64,000 bases of DNA, taken from Pararhodobacter marinus (GTDB taxonomy: Bacteria; Pseudomonadota; Alphaproteobacteria; Rhodobacterales; Rhodobacteraceae). How positions within the stretch are numbered: the first letter of the stretch is position 1; each line of letters starts with the position of its first letter. Both the position numbers and the translations under genes were made by a program. The notes beneath the pieces were generated by a model. That model was given only the letters and a program-made list of their open reading frames with translations, did no database searches and was not told the origin of the DNA. Of this stretch, positions 19,011 through 27,576 are shown piece after piece. The DNA lies in the NCBI RefSeq assembly GCF_003122215.1, contig NZ_QEYD01000006.1, positions 1-64,000 on the forward strand. Reading direction: 5' to 3'.

Positions 19011-19231
19011 CGGCAGCCCCCCGGTCTTTCTGATAGCGGCGGGGCGGCAGCCCCCCGGTCTTTCTGATAGCGGCGGGGCGGCAGCCCCCCGGTCTTTCTG
19101 ATAGCGGCGGGGCGGCAGCCCCCCGGTCTTTCTGATAGCGGCGGGGCGGCAGCCCCCCGGTCTTTCTGATAGCGGCGGGGCGGCAGCCCCCCGGTCTTTC
19201 TGATAGCGGCGGGGCGGCAGCCCCCCGGTCT
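19011..19231. repeat. 34-bp minisatellite, six full units plus a partial
   Basis: Exact tandem copies begin at 19011, 19045, 19079, 19113, 19147 and 19181, with a truncated seventh unit at 19215-19231. Each unit starts CGGCAGCCCCCCGGTCTTTC and ends with GATAGCGGCGGGG. Units are identical, so the array is recent or homogenised. It lies between hisD (+) and the ABC ATPase gene (-), 30 bp from the latter's stop. There are no unique spacers, so it is not a CRISPR. Confidence 0.97.
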
Positions 19232-19260
19232 CCCAGTGAAAACTTAACCGGCGCGGTGGG

Positions 19261-19998
19261 TCAAAGCCGCCCGCCTTCCAGCAGCCGCTCCAGGAACTGG
19301 CGCGTGCGCGGGTGCTCGGGCGCGTTGAACAGCTGCGCGGGCGCGGCCTCTTCAACGATCCGGCCACCATCCAGGAAACATACCCGGTCGGCCAGATCAC
19401 GCGCGAAACCCATTTCGTGGGTGACGATCACCATCGTCAGCCCGCGCGCCTTCAGGCTGCGGATGGCCTCCATCACCTCGCCCACCAGCTCGGGATCCAG
19501 CGCCGCCGTCACCTCGTCGAGCAGCAGCACCTCGGGTTGCCCGGCCAGCGCGCGGGCCAGTGCCACGCGCTGTTGCTGGCCACCCGAAAGCTGCTCGGGA
19601 TAGGCGCGCGCGAAGCGTTCCATGCCGAACAGCGCCAGCGTTTCCAGCGCCTGCTCCTCGGCCTGCGCGCGGGACTGGCGCAGCACCTTGCGCGGTGCCA
19701 GCGTGATGTTGTCGATCACCCGCATATGCGGGAACAGGTTGTAGCTCTGGAACACGATGCCCACGCGCTGCTGCAGCCCGGTGCGGCCCCAGCCCGGATC
19801 GGTGACGGTGCGGCCGTCGATGCGGATCTCGCCCCAGTCGGGCTCGATCAGCCGGTTGATGCAGCGCAGAAGCGTGGACTTGCCCGAGCCCGAGGCGCCG
19901 ATCAGGCAGACGACCTCGTGTCGCGCCACGTCCAGATCGACCCGGTCGAGCACCAGGCTGGAGCCGAAATACTTGGTCAGCGCGCGGATCTCGATCAT
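19261..19998 (-). CDS. Amino acid ABC transporter ATP-binding protein
   Basis: 245 residues, polar amino-acid (HisP/GlnQ) class. Walker A is GASGSGKST, the signature LSGGQQQRVALARAL, Walker B VLLLDEVTAALDPE and the H-loop IVTHEMGFA. Its start overlaps the permease stop by 4 nt (19995-19998), so it is coupled to the permease. It is the last gene of the substrate-binding protein / permease / ATPase operon. The minisatellite lies immediately 3'. Confidence 0.95.
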   Translation of the reverse strand: MIEIRALTKYFGSSLVLDRVDLDVARHEVVCLIGASGSGKSTLLRCINRLIEPDWGEIRIDGRTVTDPGWGRTGLQQRVGIVFQSYNLFPHMRVIDNITLAPRKVLRQSRAQAEEQALETLALFGMERFARAYPEQLSGGQQQRVALARALAGQPEVLLLDEVTAALDPELVGEVMEAIRSLKARGLTMVIVTHEMGFARDLADRVCFLDGGRIVEEAAPAQLFNAPEHPRTRQFLERLLEGGRL

Positions 19999-20855
19999 GT
20001 TTCCTCGGCCATCTGCAGGCGGCGCTTGCGGTCGCGATGCGTGATCCAGTCGGCCAGACGCGCCATCGGGATGGTGGCCAGCAGAAACAGCAGTGCCGCC
20101 ACCACCAGCGAGGAATAGTTGAACGTGCTGGCGGTGTAGATCTGCGCCTCGCGCACCGCGTCGCGCACGCCGATCACGCTGAGCAGCGCCACGTCCTTTT
20201 GCAGGGCCACGACGATGTTCATCAGGGACGGCACGGCGTTGCGCAGGGCCTGCGGCAGGATCGCGTAGAGCATCACCTGACCCTCGTTCAGCCCCAGCGC
20301 TCGCGCGGCCGAGCGCTGGCCTTCATGGACCGCGTCGATGCCTGAGCGGTAGATCTCGCACACATAGGCCGAATAGCTCAGCACCATGGCCACGCCGCCC
20401 CAGAACAGGCCGGAACTGGGCAGGCCGGCGATGCGCAAAGCGGGGATGCCGAAGCCGAACAGGATCACCAGCAACAGCGCGGGCAGGCCCCGGAAGATGT
20501 CGACATAGAGCATCACCATCAGCCGGAAGGGCGCGAACCACGGCCCCCGGAGCGAGCGCACCACCGCCAGAACCAGCGCCCAGAGCGCGATGCAGGCCAT
20601 GGCGATCAGCCAGACCTGCAGATTGGTCAGGAAGCCCTGCGCGACGCGGGGCAGGGCGGCCAGCATGTGATCGACGGAAAAGAACTGCCGCTGGATGCGC
20701 GGCCAGTTTTCGTTCTGCGTGATCAGCCAGGTCAGCGTGCCGAACACGGCCAGGATGCTTGCCGCGCTGATCAGCCCCGGCAGGAAGGCGCGGCGCCAGT
20801 CGAAGCCCCGCCGCCGGGGTGGCGGCGGGGGCGTGGTCGGTTGGTCGGGGATCAT
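19995..20855 (-). CDS. Amino acid ABC transporter permease
   Basis: 286 residues with a proline-rich cytoplasmic N-terminus (TTPPPPPRRRGFDWRRAF) and about five to six membrane segments. The HisM-family signature is YVDIFRGLPALLL, with the EAA loop around ARALGLNEGQVMLYAILPQALR contacting the ATPase. Only one permease gene is present, so the transporter probably uses a homodimer. It lies between the solute-binding protein (18 bp upstream) and the ATPase (4-nt overlap). Confidence 0.93.
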   Translation of the reverse strand: MIPDQPTTPPPPPRRRGFDWRRAFLPGLISAASILAVFGTLTWLITQNENWPRIQRQFFSVDHMLAALPRVAQGFLTNLQVWLIAMACIALWALVLAVVRSLRGPWFAPFRLMVMLYVDIFRGLPALLLVILFGFGIPALRIAGLPSSGLFWGGVAMVLSYSAYVCEIYRSGIDAVHEGQRSAARALGLNEGQVMLYAILPQALRNAVPSLMNIVVALQKDVALLSVIGVRDAVREAQIYTASTFNYSSLVVAALLFLLATIPMARLADWITHRDRKRRLQMAEET

Positions 20856-20873
20856 CCGGGATCTGCTTCGCGC

Positions 20874-21713
20874 TTATTCCGAGATAACCGGCAGGTCGGG
20901 ATCGGCGACCAGCCAGGTCTGCACCAGCTCTTCGACGGTGCCCGAGGCGATCACTTCCGACAGCGCCGCATCGACCCAGGGGATCAGCGGGCTGCCCTGT
21001 TCGAACAAGAGGCCGTGGCCCTCGTCGCCCCCGTCGGGCGGCAGGATCGCGGTGATCGAGGCTTCGGGGATCTGCACGGCGGTGGCGAACAGCGCCGTGG
21101 GGATGGCGGCGACGGTGGCGTCGATCTGGCCCGCCTGCATCGCCTGGAACACGCCGACCTGATCGTCATAGACCATCACACCGTCGACGCCGACGACGTT
21201 TTCCAGATAGGCCAGATCCGTCGTGCCGATCGCCGCGCCCCAGCGCGCCTCGCGCAGATCGGCGAAGCTTTCGGCGCCGGTCACCGGCGAGCCGGGCAGC
21301 GCGATCACCGCCTTGTCGGACTGGTAATAGACTTGGCTGAAACCCACCACCTCGGCCCGCGCGGGGGTGACCGAGACCTGGTTGATGGCAAAGTCGAACG
21401 GCTTGTCCCCGGGCGCGATGATCTGCTCGAAGGTCATGCGGACCCATTGCACCTGATCGCGTTCGAACCCCATCTGCTCGGCCAGCGCGTAGACCAGCGC
21501 GTTTTCGAACCCCTCGCCGCTTTCGGGCGAATCGTTCATCATCCAGGGCGGATAGACCGGGTCCGAGGTTCCGACCGTCAGCATGCCGGGCTGGACCAGG
21601 CGCGGATCGTCGGGGGTGCCGGTCGTTTCTTGCGCCATGGCGGGAAGGGTGAGGCTCATAGCGGCCAGCGTAGCGGCGGCGGCGATGCGAAGGACGGATC
21701 TGCGGTCGGACAT
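20874..21713 (-). CDS. Periplasmic substrate-binding protein of amino acid ABC transporter
   Basis: About 279 residues, SBP_bac_3 family. The signal peptide MSDRRSVLRIAAAATLAAMS... ends near PAMAQ. The mature part has LTVGTSDPVYPPWMMND at the start, FDFAINQVSVTPARAEVVGF (lobe hinge) and EGHGLLFEQGSPLIPWVDAA. An in-frame GTG nine nt upstream (21722) is an alternative, but GGGAG is only 3 nt from it. First gene of the three-gene operon. The substrate is a polar amino acid or analogue, not resolved by sequence. Confidence 0.9.
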   Translation of the reverse strand: MSDRRSVLRIAAAATLAAMSLTLPAMAQETTGTPDDPRLVQPGMLTVGTSDPVYPPWMMNDSPESGEGFENALVYALAEQMGFERDQVQWVRMTFEQIIAPGDKPFDFAINQVSVTPARAEVVGFSQVYYQSDKAVIALPGSPVTGAESFADLREARWGAAIGTTDLAYLENVVGVDGVMVYDDQVGVFQAMQAGQIDATVAAIPTALFATAVQIPEASITAILPPDGGDEGHGLLFEQGSPLIPWVDAALSEVIASGTVEELVQTWLVADPDLPVISE

Positions 21714-21904
21714 CTGGGTCACGGACTCCCTGTTGGCCCCCGGTTGAGCCGGGATGCGGTGATCGATGGCGCAAGCTTTGCGCCCCCGCGCGCGTTAGGC
21801 AAGGGAAAGCGTGACGGAAAGGGGGAAGGGGCAGGGCGGGGAAAACGGGTCCGCCACGGCGCGGGGCATCGTCGCCGAGCGGGCTCAGGATTCAGTCGGC
21901 GGTT

Positions 21905-22327
21905 TCAGTCGGCGTCCGGCGCAGTGGGGGCGATCTCGGGTGCGGGCATCGGGTCGGTGCCGCAGAACATGTCGTACATCAGCCCGATCGTGCGCGCCGC
22001 GCGGGGATCGCCCAGCGTGTAATAGATCGTCTTGCCCTCGCGCCGGCAGGTCACCAGCCCTTCCAGCCGAAGCCGCGCCAGTTGCTGGCTGACCGCGGCC
22101 TGCCGCGAGCCCAGCAGCTGCTCGAGCTCGGTCACCGATTTCTCGCCCGAGGACAGATAGCACAGGATCAGCAGCCGCCCCTCATGCGCCAGCGCCTTGA
22201 GAAAGGCGGCCGCGGCCTGCGCCTGCTCGACCATGTCGTCCACGGGGCGCAGGGCGCAGTCGGTTTGCGTCGGCACATCCGACATATTCGGGCTTTCGAG
22301 CGTGTTTGCGTTTGAAGCGATGCTCAT
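21905..22327 (-). CDS. ArsR/SmtB-family regulator, SqrR/BigR-like
   Basis: 140 residues. Winged HTH: FLKALAHEGRLLILCYLSSG, then SVTELEQLLGSRQAAVSQQL (recognition helix) and LVTCRREGKTIYYTLGD. Metal-binding motifs of the ArsR class (such as CxC) are absent. A Cys in helix 2 (LLILCYL) and one near the C-terminus (YDMFCG) sit where the persulfide-forming Cys pair of SqrR/BigR/YgaV sensors lies. A reactive-sulfur sensor is therefore plausible but inferred. GGAG lies 8 nt before the start. No obvious target gene is adjacent except itself. Confidence 0.85.
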   Translation of the reverse strand: MSIASNANTLESPNMSDVPTQTDCALRPVDDMVEQAQAAAAFLKALAHEGRLLILCYLSSGEKSVTELEQLLGSRQAAVSQQLARLRLEGLVTCRREGKTIYYTLGDPRAARTIGLMYDMFCGTDPMPAPEIAPTAPDAD

Positions 22328-22419
22328 TCACGCAACTCCGGTGAGTTTTGAATGCAAGGATTGCGATCTGTACGAAAGAGATAGGGGCACGAGCGTGATC
22401 CGGCAAGTCCTTAACATGC

Positions 22420-22453
22420 AAAAGGGCGCACAGTTGTGACACTGTGCGCCCTT
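22420..22453 (-). terminator. Terminator of the rpsF-rpsR-rplI operon
   Basis: A perfect 13-bp stem (22422-22434 with 22441-22453, AAGGGCGCACAGT/ACTGTGCGCCCTT) with a 6-nt loop. On the minus strand it is followed by TTTT. It lies about 60 bp after the rplI stop. Confidence 0.88.
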
Positions 22454-22510
22454 CGCTGAGATTTTGGGCGGTCGCGACCGGACGGGCGCCCGGATGCGAC
22501 CCGACCGGGA

Positions 22511-23089
22511 TCAGGCGTCTTCGTCTTCGTCCGAAGCGGCACCGATTTCGTCGAACAGCTCCTGGATCTCGAATTCGGCCTCGGCTTCTTCCTCGGCGGC
22601 GAGTTCCTGGATCGACTTGCCCGACGCCTGCAGTTCGGCCTCTTCGGGCGAGCGGGCGACGTTCACGGTGATCTCGGCGGTGACTTCCGGGTGCAGCGTC
22701 ACGGTCAGCGTGTGCAGGCCCAGCGTCTTGATCGGCGCGGTCAGGACAACCTGACGGCGGTCGATCGAGAAACCATCGGCGGTGGCGGCATCGGCGGCGT
22801 CACGCGGGGTGACCGAACCGTAAAGCGCGCCGCTGTCCGAAGCCGAGCGGATGATGACGTAGGTCGTGCCATCCAGCTTCTCGGCCAGCGCTTCGGCTTC
22901 CTTCTTGGTTTCCAGGTTGCGCGCTTCGAGCTGCGCTTTCTGGTCCTCGAAGGCGACCTTGTTGGCGTCGGTGGCGCGCAGAGCCTTGCCCTGCGGCAGC
23001 AGGAAGTTGCGGGCGAAACCGTCGCGAACCTTCACGACGTCGCCCATCTGGCCCAGCTTGGCCACGCGTTCGAGCAGAATCACTTGCAT
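22511..23089 (-). CDS. rplI: 50S ribosomal protein L9
   Basis: 192 residues. The N-terminal domain [20 protein letters not shown] with [16 protein letters not shown] is the L9 signature. The long central helix ([20 protein letters not shown]) and C-terminal domain follow. An acidic tail (about residues 165-192, many Glu/Asp/Ala) extends past the usual 150-residue length, common in Rhodobacterales. Last gene of the ribosomal operon, 10 bp after rpsR, with a strong terminator downstream. Confidence 0.98.
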   Translation of the reverse strand: MQVILLERVAKLGQMGDVVKVRDGFARNFLLPQGKALRATDANKVAFEDQKAQLEARNLETKKEAEALAEKLDGTTYVIIRSASDSGALYGSVTPRDAADAATADGFSIDRRQVVLTAPIKTLGLHTLTVTLHPEVTAEITVNVARSPEEAELQASGKSIQELAAEEEAEAEFEIQELFDEIGAASDEDEDA

Positions 23090-23099
23090 GGTTCTATCC

Positions 23100-23327
23100 T
23101 CACTTCACGGCGTAGGGCAGCAGGGCGAGGAAGCGCGCGCGCTTGATGGCACGGGCCAGTTCGCGCTGCTTCTTCGCCGAAACGGCGGTGATGCGGGCGG
23201 GGACGATCTTGCCGCGCTCGGAAACGTAGCGCTGCAGAAGACGGGTGTCCTTGTAATCGATCGCGGGCGCGTTATCGCCCGAGAACGGGCAGACCTTGCG
23301 GCGGCGGAAGAACGGCTTGGTGGCCAT
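23100..23327 (-). CDS. rpsR: 30S ribosomal protein S18
   Basis: 75 residues, full length. [20 protein letters not shown] and the core [17 protein letters not shown] plus [19 protein letters not shown] are diagnostic. Binds 16S rRNA with S6. Middle gene of rpsF-rpsR-rplI, 26 bp after rpsF. Confidence 0.98.
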   Translation of the reverse strand: MATKPFFRRRKVCPFSGDNAPAIDYKDTRLLQRYVSERGKIVPARITAVSAKKQRELARAIKRARFLALLPYAVK

Positions 23328-23353
23328 GGGGTGTTACTCCTGTCTGACCTGAA

Positions 23354-23710
23354 TCAACGGCGACGGTCGCCGCGGTCACCGCGGTCGTCACGCTTCTGCA
23401 TCTGCACCGAGGGGCCGTCTTCGTGCTTGTCGACCTTGATCGACAGGACGCGCATGACGTCGTCGTGCAGGCGGGCCAGACGTTCCATTTCCTGAATCGC
23501 GGCCGACGGGGCGTCGGTGCGCAGGTACATGTAGTGGCCCTTGCGGTTCTTGTTGATCTTGTAGGCCATCGTCTTGACACCCCAGTATTCGGTGCCGACG
23601 ATGCTGCCGCCGTTGTCGGAGACCACGGTCGAGAAATGCTCGATCAGGCCTTCCGCCTGCGCGTTGGACAAATCCTGACGCGCGATCATGACATGCTCGT
23701 AGAGAGGCAT
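23354..23710 (-). CDS. rpsF: 30S ribosomal protein S6
   Basis: 118 residues, starting MPLYEHVMIARQDLSNAQAE with GGAG five nt upstream. Core motifs are YWGVKTMAYKINKNRKGHY and MERLARLHDDVMRVLSIKV. The tail is basic and acidic (KRDDRGDRGDRRR). Partner of S18. First gene of the operon; a longer in-frame extension upstream lacks an RBS and homology. Confidence 0.97.
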   Translation of the reverse strand: MPLYEHVMIARQDLSNAQAEGLIEHFSTVVSDNGGSIVGTEYWGVKTMAYKINKNRKGHYMYLRTDAPSAAIQEMERLARLHDDVMRVLSIKVDKHEDGPSVQMQKRDDRGDRGDRRR

Positions 23711-23819
23711 GCGTGCTCCATTTCTATCGGGGCGCATTTCATAAGGCGGACCTGTGATACCCTGCCGCGGCCCGCCCACGAGAGTCTGCGCCGGAATCGT
23801 GGATGCAGCAGGATGGGGC

Positions 23820-23847
23820 CTTATAGCCGGATTGCGGCGCGGCGCAA
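23820..23847 (-). promoter_or_regulatory. Promoter of rpsF operon
   Basis: On the minus strand, TTGCGC (23842-23847), a 16-bp spacer and TATAAG (23820-23825), about 110 bp before rpsF. The -35 is identical to that of the tRNA-Thr promoter in this window. Confidence 0.6.
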
Positions 23848-23965
23848 CCCCGCATGCGCCGGGCTACGGGGGCGATCCCGCGAAACCCTTGACCGATAAG
23901 CTTTACGGGTTAAACATTAACCATAGCACTCGGCAAAGACCATGAACGGATTGTGGGGGTCCATC

Positions 23966-25207
23966 ATGTGGACACGGATGCTCGATACCTATCTGAAGTC
24001 ACTGGTGCGCATCGGCGCGCTGACGCTGCGCTTGCCCGACGGGCTGAGCTATCGCTACGGCCCCGGCGGCGAGGGCGCGCCGGATGTCACCGTCACCATC
24101 AAGGATGAAGCGACGCTGCGCTCGCTCGCGCTCAACCCGCACCTGACGCTGGGCGAGGCCTATATGGACCAGACGCTGGTCATCGATGGCGATGACCTGC
24201 ACGGGCTTCTGGAACTGGCGATGCGCAACATCTCAGCGGGGGCGGATTCGGCGCTGAACCGGCTGCAGGGCGCGGTGCGCACGGCGCTGACGGCGGCGAT
24301 CCGGCGCAATCCGATTGCCAAGTCGAAAGAGAATGTCGCGCATCACTACGATCTGTCGGGCGTGCTGTACGATCTGTTCCTCGATGAAGACCGGCAATAT
24401 TCCTGCGGCTATTTCCTGACGCCCGAGGACGGTCTGGAAGCAGCGCAGCGTCAGAAAAAGGCGCATATCGCGGCCAAACTGCTGCTGAAGCCGGGGATGA
24501 AGGTGTTGGATATCGGATGCGGCTGGGGCGGCATGGCGTTGACGCTGGCGCGCGATCACGGTGCCGAGGTGCTGGGCGTCACGCTGTCCGAGGAACAGCT
24601 GAAGATCGCCCGCGCCCGCGCGCAGGAGGCCGGGCTTGCGGACCGGGTGCGGTTCGAGCTGATGGATTACCGCGCGGTGACCGGGCAATTCGACCGCGTC
24701 GTCTCGGTCGGCATGTTCGAGCATGTGGGCGCGGCCCATTACACCACGTATTTTGCTAAAGTGCGCGACTTGCTAAAGCCCGATGGCGTGGCGCTGATCC
24801 ACACGATCGGGCGTTTCACCCCGCCTGGCGCCAGCAATCCGTGGATCACCAAGTACATCTTCCCGGGCGGCCATATCCCCGCGCTGTCCGAGATCATGGA
24901 GCCTGTCGAGAAGCTCGACCTCGTGCCCACGGATGTCGAGATCTGGCGGATGCACTACGCCTATACGCTGCGCCACTGGCATGACCGTTTCATGGCAAGG
25001 CGCGACGAGGCGGCGGCGCTCTATGACGAGCGGTTCGTGCGGATGTGGCGGTTCTATCTGGTAGCCAGCGAGCAGAGTTTCCGCTGGTACGGTCAGGGCG
25101 TGTTCCAATTGCAGATCGCGCGCGACCAGAACGCGGTGCCGCTGACGCGCGACTATCTCGCGGGGAAGGCGGCCAGCGCCGCGAATGTCGCCGAGGCTGC
25201 CGAATAG
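23966..25207 (+). CDS. cfa: Cyclopropane-fatty-acyl-phospholipid synthase
   Basis: 413-residue SAM-dependent enzyme that methylenates unsaturated phospholipid acyl chains. The N-terminal domain carries LPDGLSYRYGPGG. VAHHYDLSGVLYDLFLDEDR and QYSCGYF are diagnostic. The SAM motif is VLDIGCGWGGMAL, and the catalytic region has SVGMFEHVG and FPGGHIPALSEI. I start at MWTRMLDTYLKSLVRIG, where the family usually begins, with GGGGG upstream. An in-frame ATG at 23942 would add 8 residues. Its orientation is divergent from the rpsF operon. Confidence 0.95.
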   Translation: MWTRMLDTYLKSLVRIGALTLRLPDGLSYRYGPGGEGAPDVTVTIKDEATLRSLALNPHLTLGEAYMDQTLVIDGDDLHGLLELAMRNISAGADSALNRLQGAVRTALTAAIRRNPIAKSKENVAHHYDLSGVLYDLFLDEDRQYSCGYFLTPEDGLEAAQRQKKAHIAAKLLLKPGMKVLDIGCGWGGMALTLARDHGAEVLGVTLSEEQLKIARARAQEAGLADRVRFELMDYRAVTGQFDRVVSVGMFEHVGAAHYTTYFAKVRDLLKPDGVALIHTIGRFTPPGASNPWITKYIFPGGHIPALSEIMEPVEKLDLVPTDVEIWRMHYAYTLRHWHDRFMARRDEAAALYDERFVRMWRFYLVASEQSFRWYGQGVFQLQIARDQNAVPLTRDYLAGKAASAANVAEAAE

Positions 25208-25978
25208 GCGGCTCTCGCGGGATTGGCGCCGGTATGGTCCGGTTTTTTTGGCAGGGAAAGCAGGGCGGATGTGCCGGGCGCGGGGGAAGGCGAAGCGGGG
25301 GCCGGGCCTCGCGTCCGGCTCGCCTTGTGCGGCGTGACGACAGGCGGGAAGGGGGCGACGCGGACAGGGCGAGGCGGTGACGTCCGCTCCGAGCGTCGGG
25401 TTCGGCTTTCGCGTTGCTTCCACGAAGCCTTCTGGCGCGTGGCCCCTGCCCGGATTCCGGCGTCGCATATTCAGACGAGACAGCCCGAAAGCCAGAGAGC
25501 GGGGGCCGATGCGACCGGCGGTGGTCGAAACAGGCCCGTCGGCACACATGCGGGAGCACATAGGTTGGCATGTCGTCGCGTTCTTTGGTGCCTCTCGCCA
25601 GCCGGGTTCGCAAGCGGGCCAGACAGGGCTGCAGACTGCAGATCCGACGGGGTCGCCTTGGCCCACGGGGCCAGGCCTTTGCGCTTCCCGCCCGTTTACC
25701 CCGCGAAGCGGTCTGGTCGTGCGATGCTTCGGGGCACGGGTCGTCTGGCGGGGCTCTCCTTGCGCGGTGCATCAGGCTCGCCTGTGCTGCGGGCTCAGGT
25801 CTTTCGCGATCCGACCTGACCCAATGCGAGCCCCATCCCAAGCGTATGCCCAAAGCCCCGATCGCGCCTCCGTATAAGCCACAGGCCTCCTCACGGCCAA
25901 AGGCGCCGTTGCGAAGAACGCGCTGCCCCGGTCGGTGTTGACCCGAGCGTGCCGTGTGGAATTTCCCGGACCCCGGGG
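25208..25978. other. Gene-free spacer between convergent cfa and chemoreceptor
   Basis: About 770 bp. Open frames on both strands are Arg/Pro/Gly-rich and lack RBS, known motifs and conserved-looking starts. No terminator, tRNA or RNase P-like core is recognised. With 4262-5164 it is one of two unusually long spacers. Both lie at the 3' end of a signalling gene and between convergent genes. I see nothing I can name in it. Confidence 0.55.
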
Positions 25979-27436
25979 TCAGTCGGCCGAGCGATAGGCC
26001 AGCCGCAGCCCGCCCCAATGGCGGCCGCGCAGGGTGATGGGGGCCGAGACGTCCTTCATCAGGACAAACGCGCCATTCCCCATGTCGCGGCGATAGGCCT
26101 GCAGGCAGAAGGGCTCGGTGCTGCGCCCGGCGGCAAGCCCGACGCGGTCGTCGAAGATCCGCCGGTTGCGGCTATGGGCCATGTTCCAGTCCCGGTGGCC
26201 CGGACGCTGGGGATGCGAGAATCGGGCGTTGTGCGTGGGCAGGTATCCGTTGCGGTCGACCGCCGCGCAGAACACCACGCGCGGCGACAGGTCCAGCATC
26301 GGTTCCTGAACGGGCGGAAGCAGCCGGTCGGTCAGCGCAGTGAAACGGGTGGTGACCTGTGGCGGGTCGCTGCCCGGGACCGGGACATAGCGGGTGTCGA
26401 ACAGGTCCCCGATCCCGATCTGTCCCTGCGCCAGCGCGGACTCGAAGGCGTCTTCGATGCGACGTGCGGCGGCTTGTACGGCGCGGATGAAGGGGGTGTC
26501 TTCGGTCTCGACCCCGAGGCGCGCGAAATCGGCGGTCAGGCGCTGGGCGGTGGCCAGGATACCGTCGAAGCCGCGATGGACCCCGTCCACCCCCGCCTGC
26601 GCCTTGCGCGCCGAACCGTCGAGCCAGGCAATGCTGCGCTCGACCTGGGCGATGGCGGCGGCGGTGTCCTGGCGCGCGTCGTCGATGCGCGATTGCTGCT
26701 GATCCACCTCGGCGATGGCGCTGTCGATGCCCGTCATCACCCCCGCGAACGAGGTCGCCTGTCCCTGCATCTGCCCCGTTCGCCGCAGAACGGCGGCATT
26801 GGTGGCGGCGATCTGCTGCGCCGAGCCGCGCAGATGTTCGAGCGTGCTGCCGATTTCGTCCGTGGCGGCGGCGGTGCGCTCGGACATCGCCTTGACCTCT
26901 TGCGCGACGACCATGAAGCCGCGCCCGGCAGGCCCCGCGCGCGCCGCCTCGACCTGCGCGTTCAGAGCCAGGAGATTGATCATCTGCGCGACCGAGGCGA
27001 TGTCCTCGGCCACGCGGCGCACCCGGTCCAGCGCATGCGACAACCCGTCGACGCAGGTTTCCAGGCTGTCGACTTCGCGGGCCAGCGCGCCGACATCCGC
27101 CATCACCTGCCCGAACTGGTCCTGCGCGGCGCGGCTGCGGGTGCGGGCGTCGCGCGTGGCCTCGGTCGCGGCGCCGGTGGCGGTTTCCACCGCGCGCGCG
27201 CCTTCGCCCATGCGCTGGGCTTCGCCGCGCAGGGTGTCGAACGTGGCCACCTGTGCCGCCAGTTCCCCGGCCACGGCATCGGAATGCCCCTGCGCATCGG
27301 CGAGAAGCTCGGTCAGTCGACCGGCGACCTGCGCCAGGGCAGCGATGGCAGTCGGGTCCGAAGGCGGACCGGTGGGCGGAGCCATGGAGGGCGCGGCGGA
27401 GTCTGCGCGGGCGGAAGGCTGGGTCGTGTCACGCAT
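25979..27436 (-). CDS. Cytoplasmic methyl-accepting chemotaxis protein with C-terminal sensor
   Basis: 485 residues, no membrane segment. A helical N-terminal half leads to the receptor hairpin tip (about 145-200: [40 protein letters not shown]), which binds CheA/CheW. After a long coiled-coil, a C-terminal domain (about 330-480) carries [20 protein letters not shown] and [20 protein letters not shown]. This is a module found at the ends of soluble receptors and probably senses a cytoplasmic or redox/energy ligand. No che genes are nearby. The ligand is unknown. Confidence 0.9.
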   Translation of the reverse strand: MRDTTQPSARADSAAPSMAPPTGPPSDPTAIAALAQVAGRLTELLADAQGHSDAVAGELAAQVATFDTLRGEAQRMGEGARAVETATGAATEATRDARTRSRAAQDQFGQVMADVGALAREVDSLETCVDGLSHALDRVRRVAEDIASVAQMINLLALNAQVEAARAGPAGRGFMVVAQEVKAMSERTAAATDEIGSTLEHLRGSAQQIAATNAAVLRRTGQMQGQATSFAGVMTGIDSAIAEVDQQQSRIDDARQDTAAAIAQVERSIAWLDGSARKAQAGVDGVHRGFDGILATAQRLTADFARLGVETEDTPFIRAVQAAARRIEDAFESALAQGQIGIGDLFDTRYVPVPGSDPPQVTTRFTALTDRLLPPVQEPMLDLSPRVVFCAAVDRNGYLPTHNARFSHPQRPGHRDWNMAHSRNRRIFDDRVGLAAGRSTEPFCLQAYRRDMGNGAFVLMKDVSAPITLRGRHWGGLRLAYRSAD

Positions 27437-27576
27437 GGTCGATCCGCCATCGGTTTCGGGTCGCGTGGCGCGGCGGAAGGCCGCCGGTGCCGGGAAGCGG
27501 GACGGGAACCCAACACGGCGTTGCGCTGTCCCCGTTGCATCGTTATGCGGTCTGAAGCGTTAAAGGGAGGTTTCCA

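Noticed and set aside
19011-19231. Possible CRISPR array
   Set aside because: Repeats are directly adjacent with no unique spacers, and no cas genes are present.
25377-25877. Plus-strand 166-codon frame in the spacer after cfa
   Set aside because: Arg/Pro/Ser-rich with no RBS; several overlapping frames of equal length exist on both strands; no motif.
24990-26018. Long minus-strand frame across the cfa end and spacer
   Set aside because: Overlaps the well-supported cfa coding region and has shadow-type composition.
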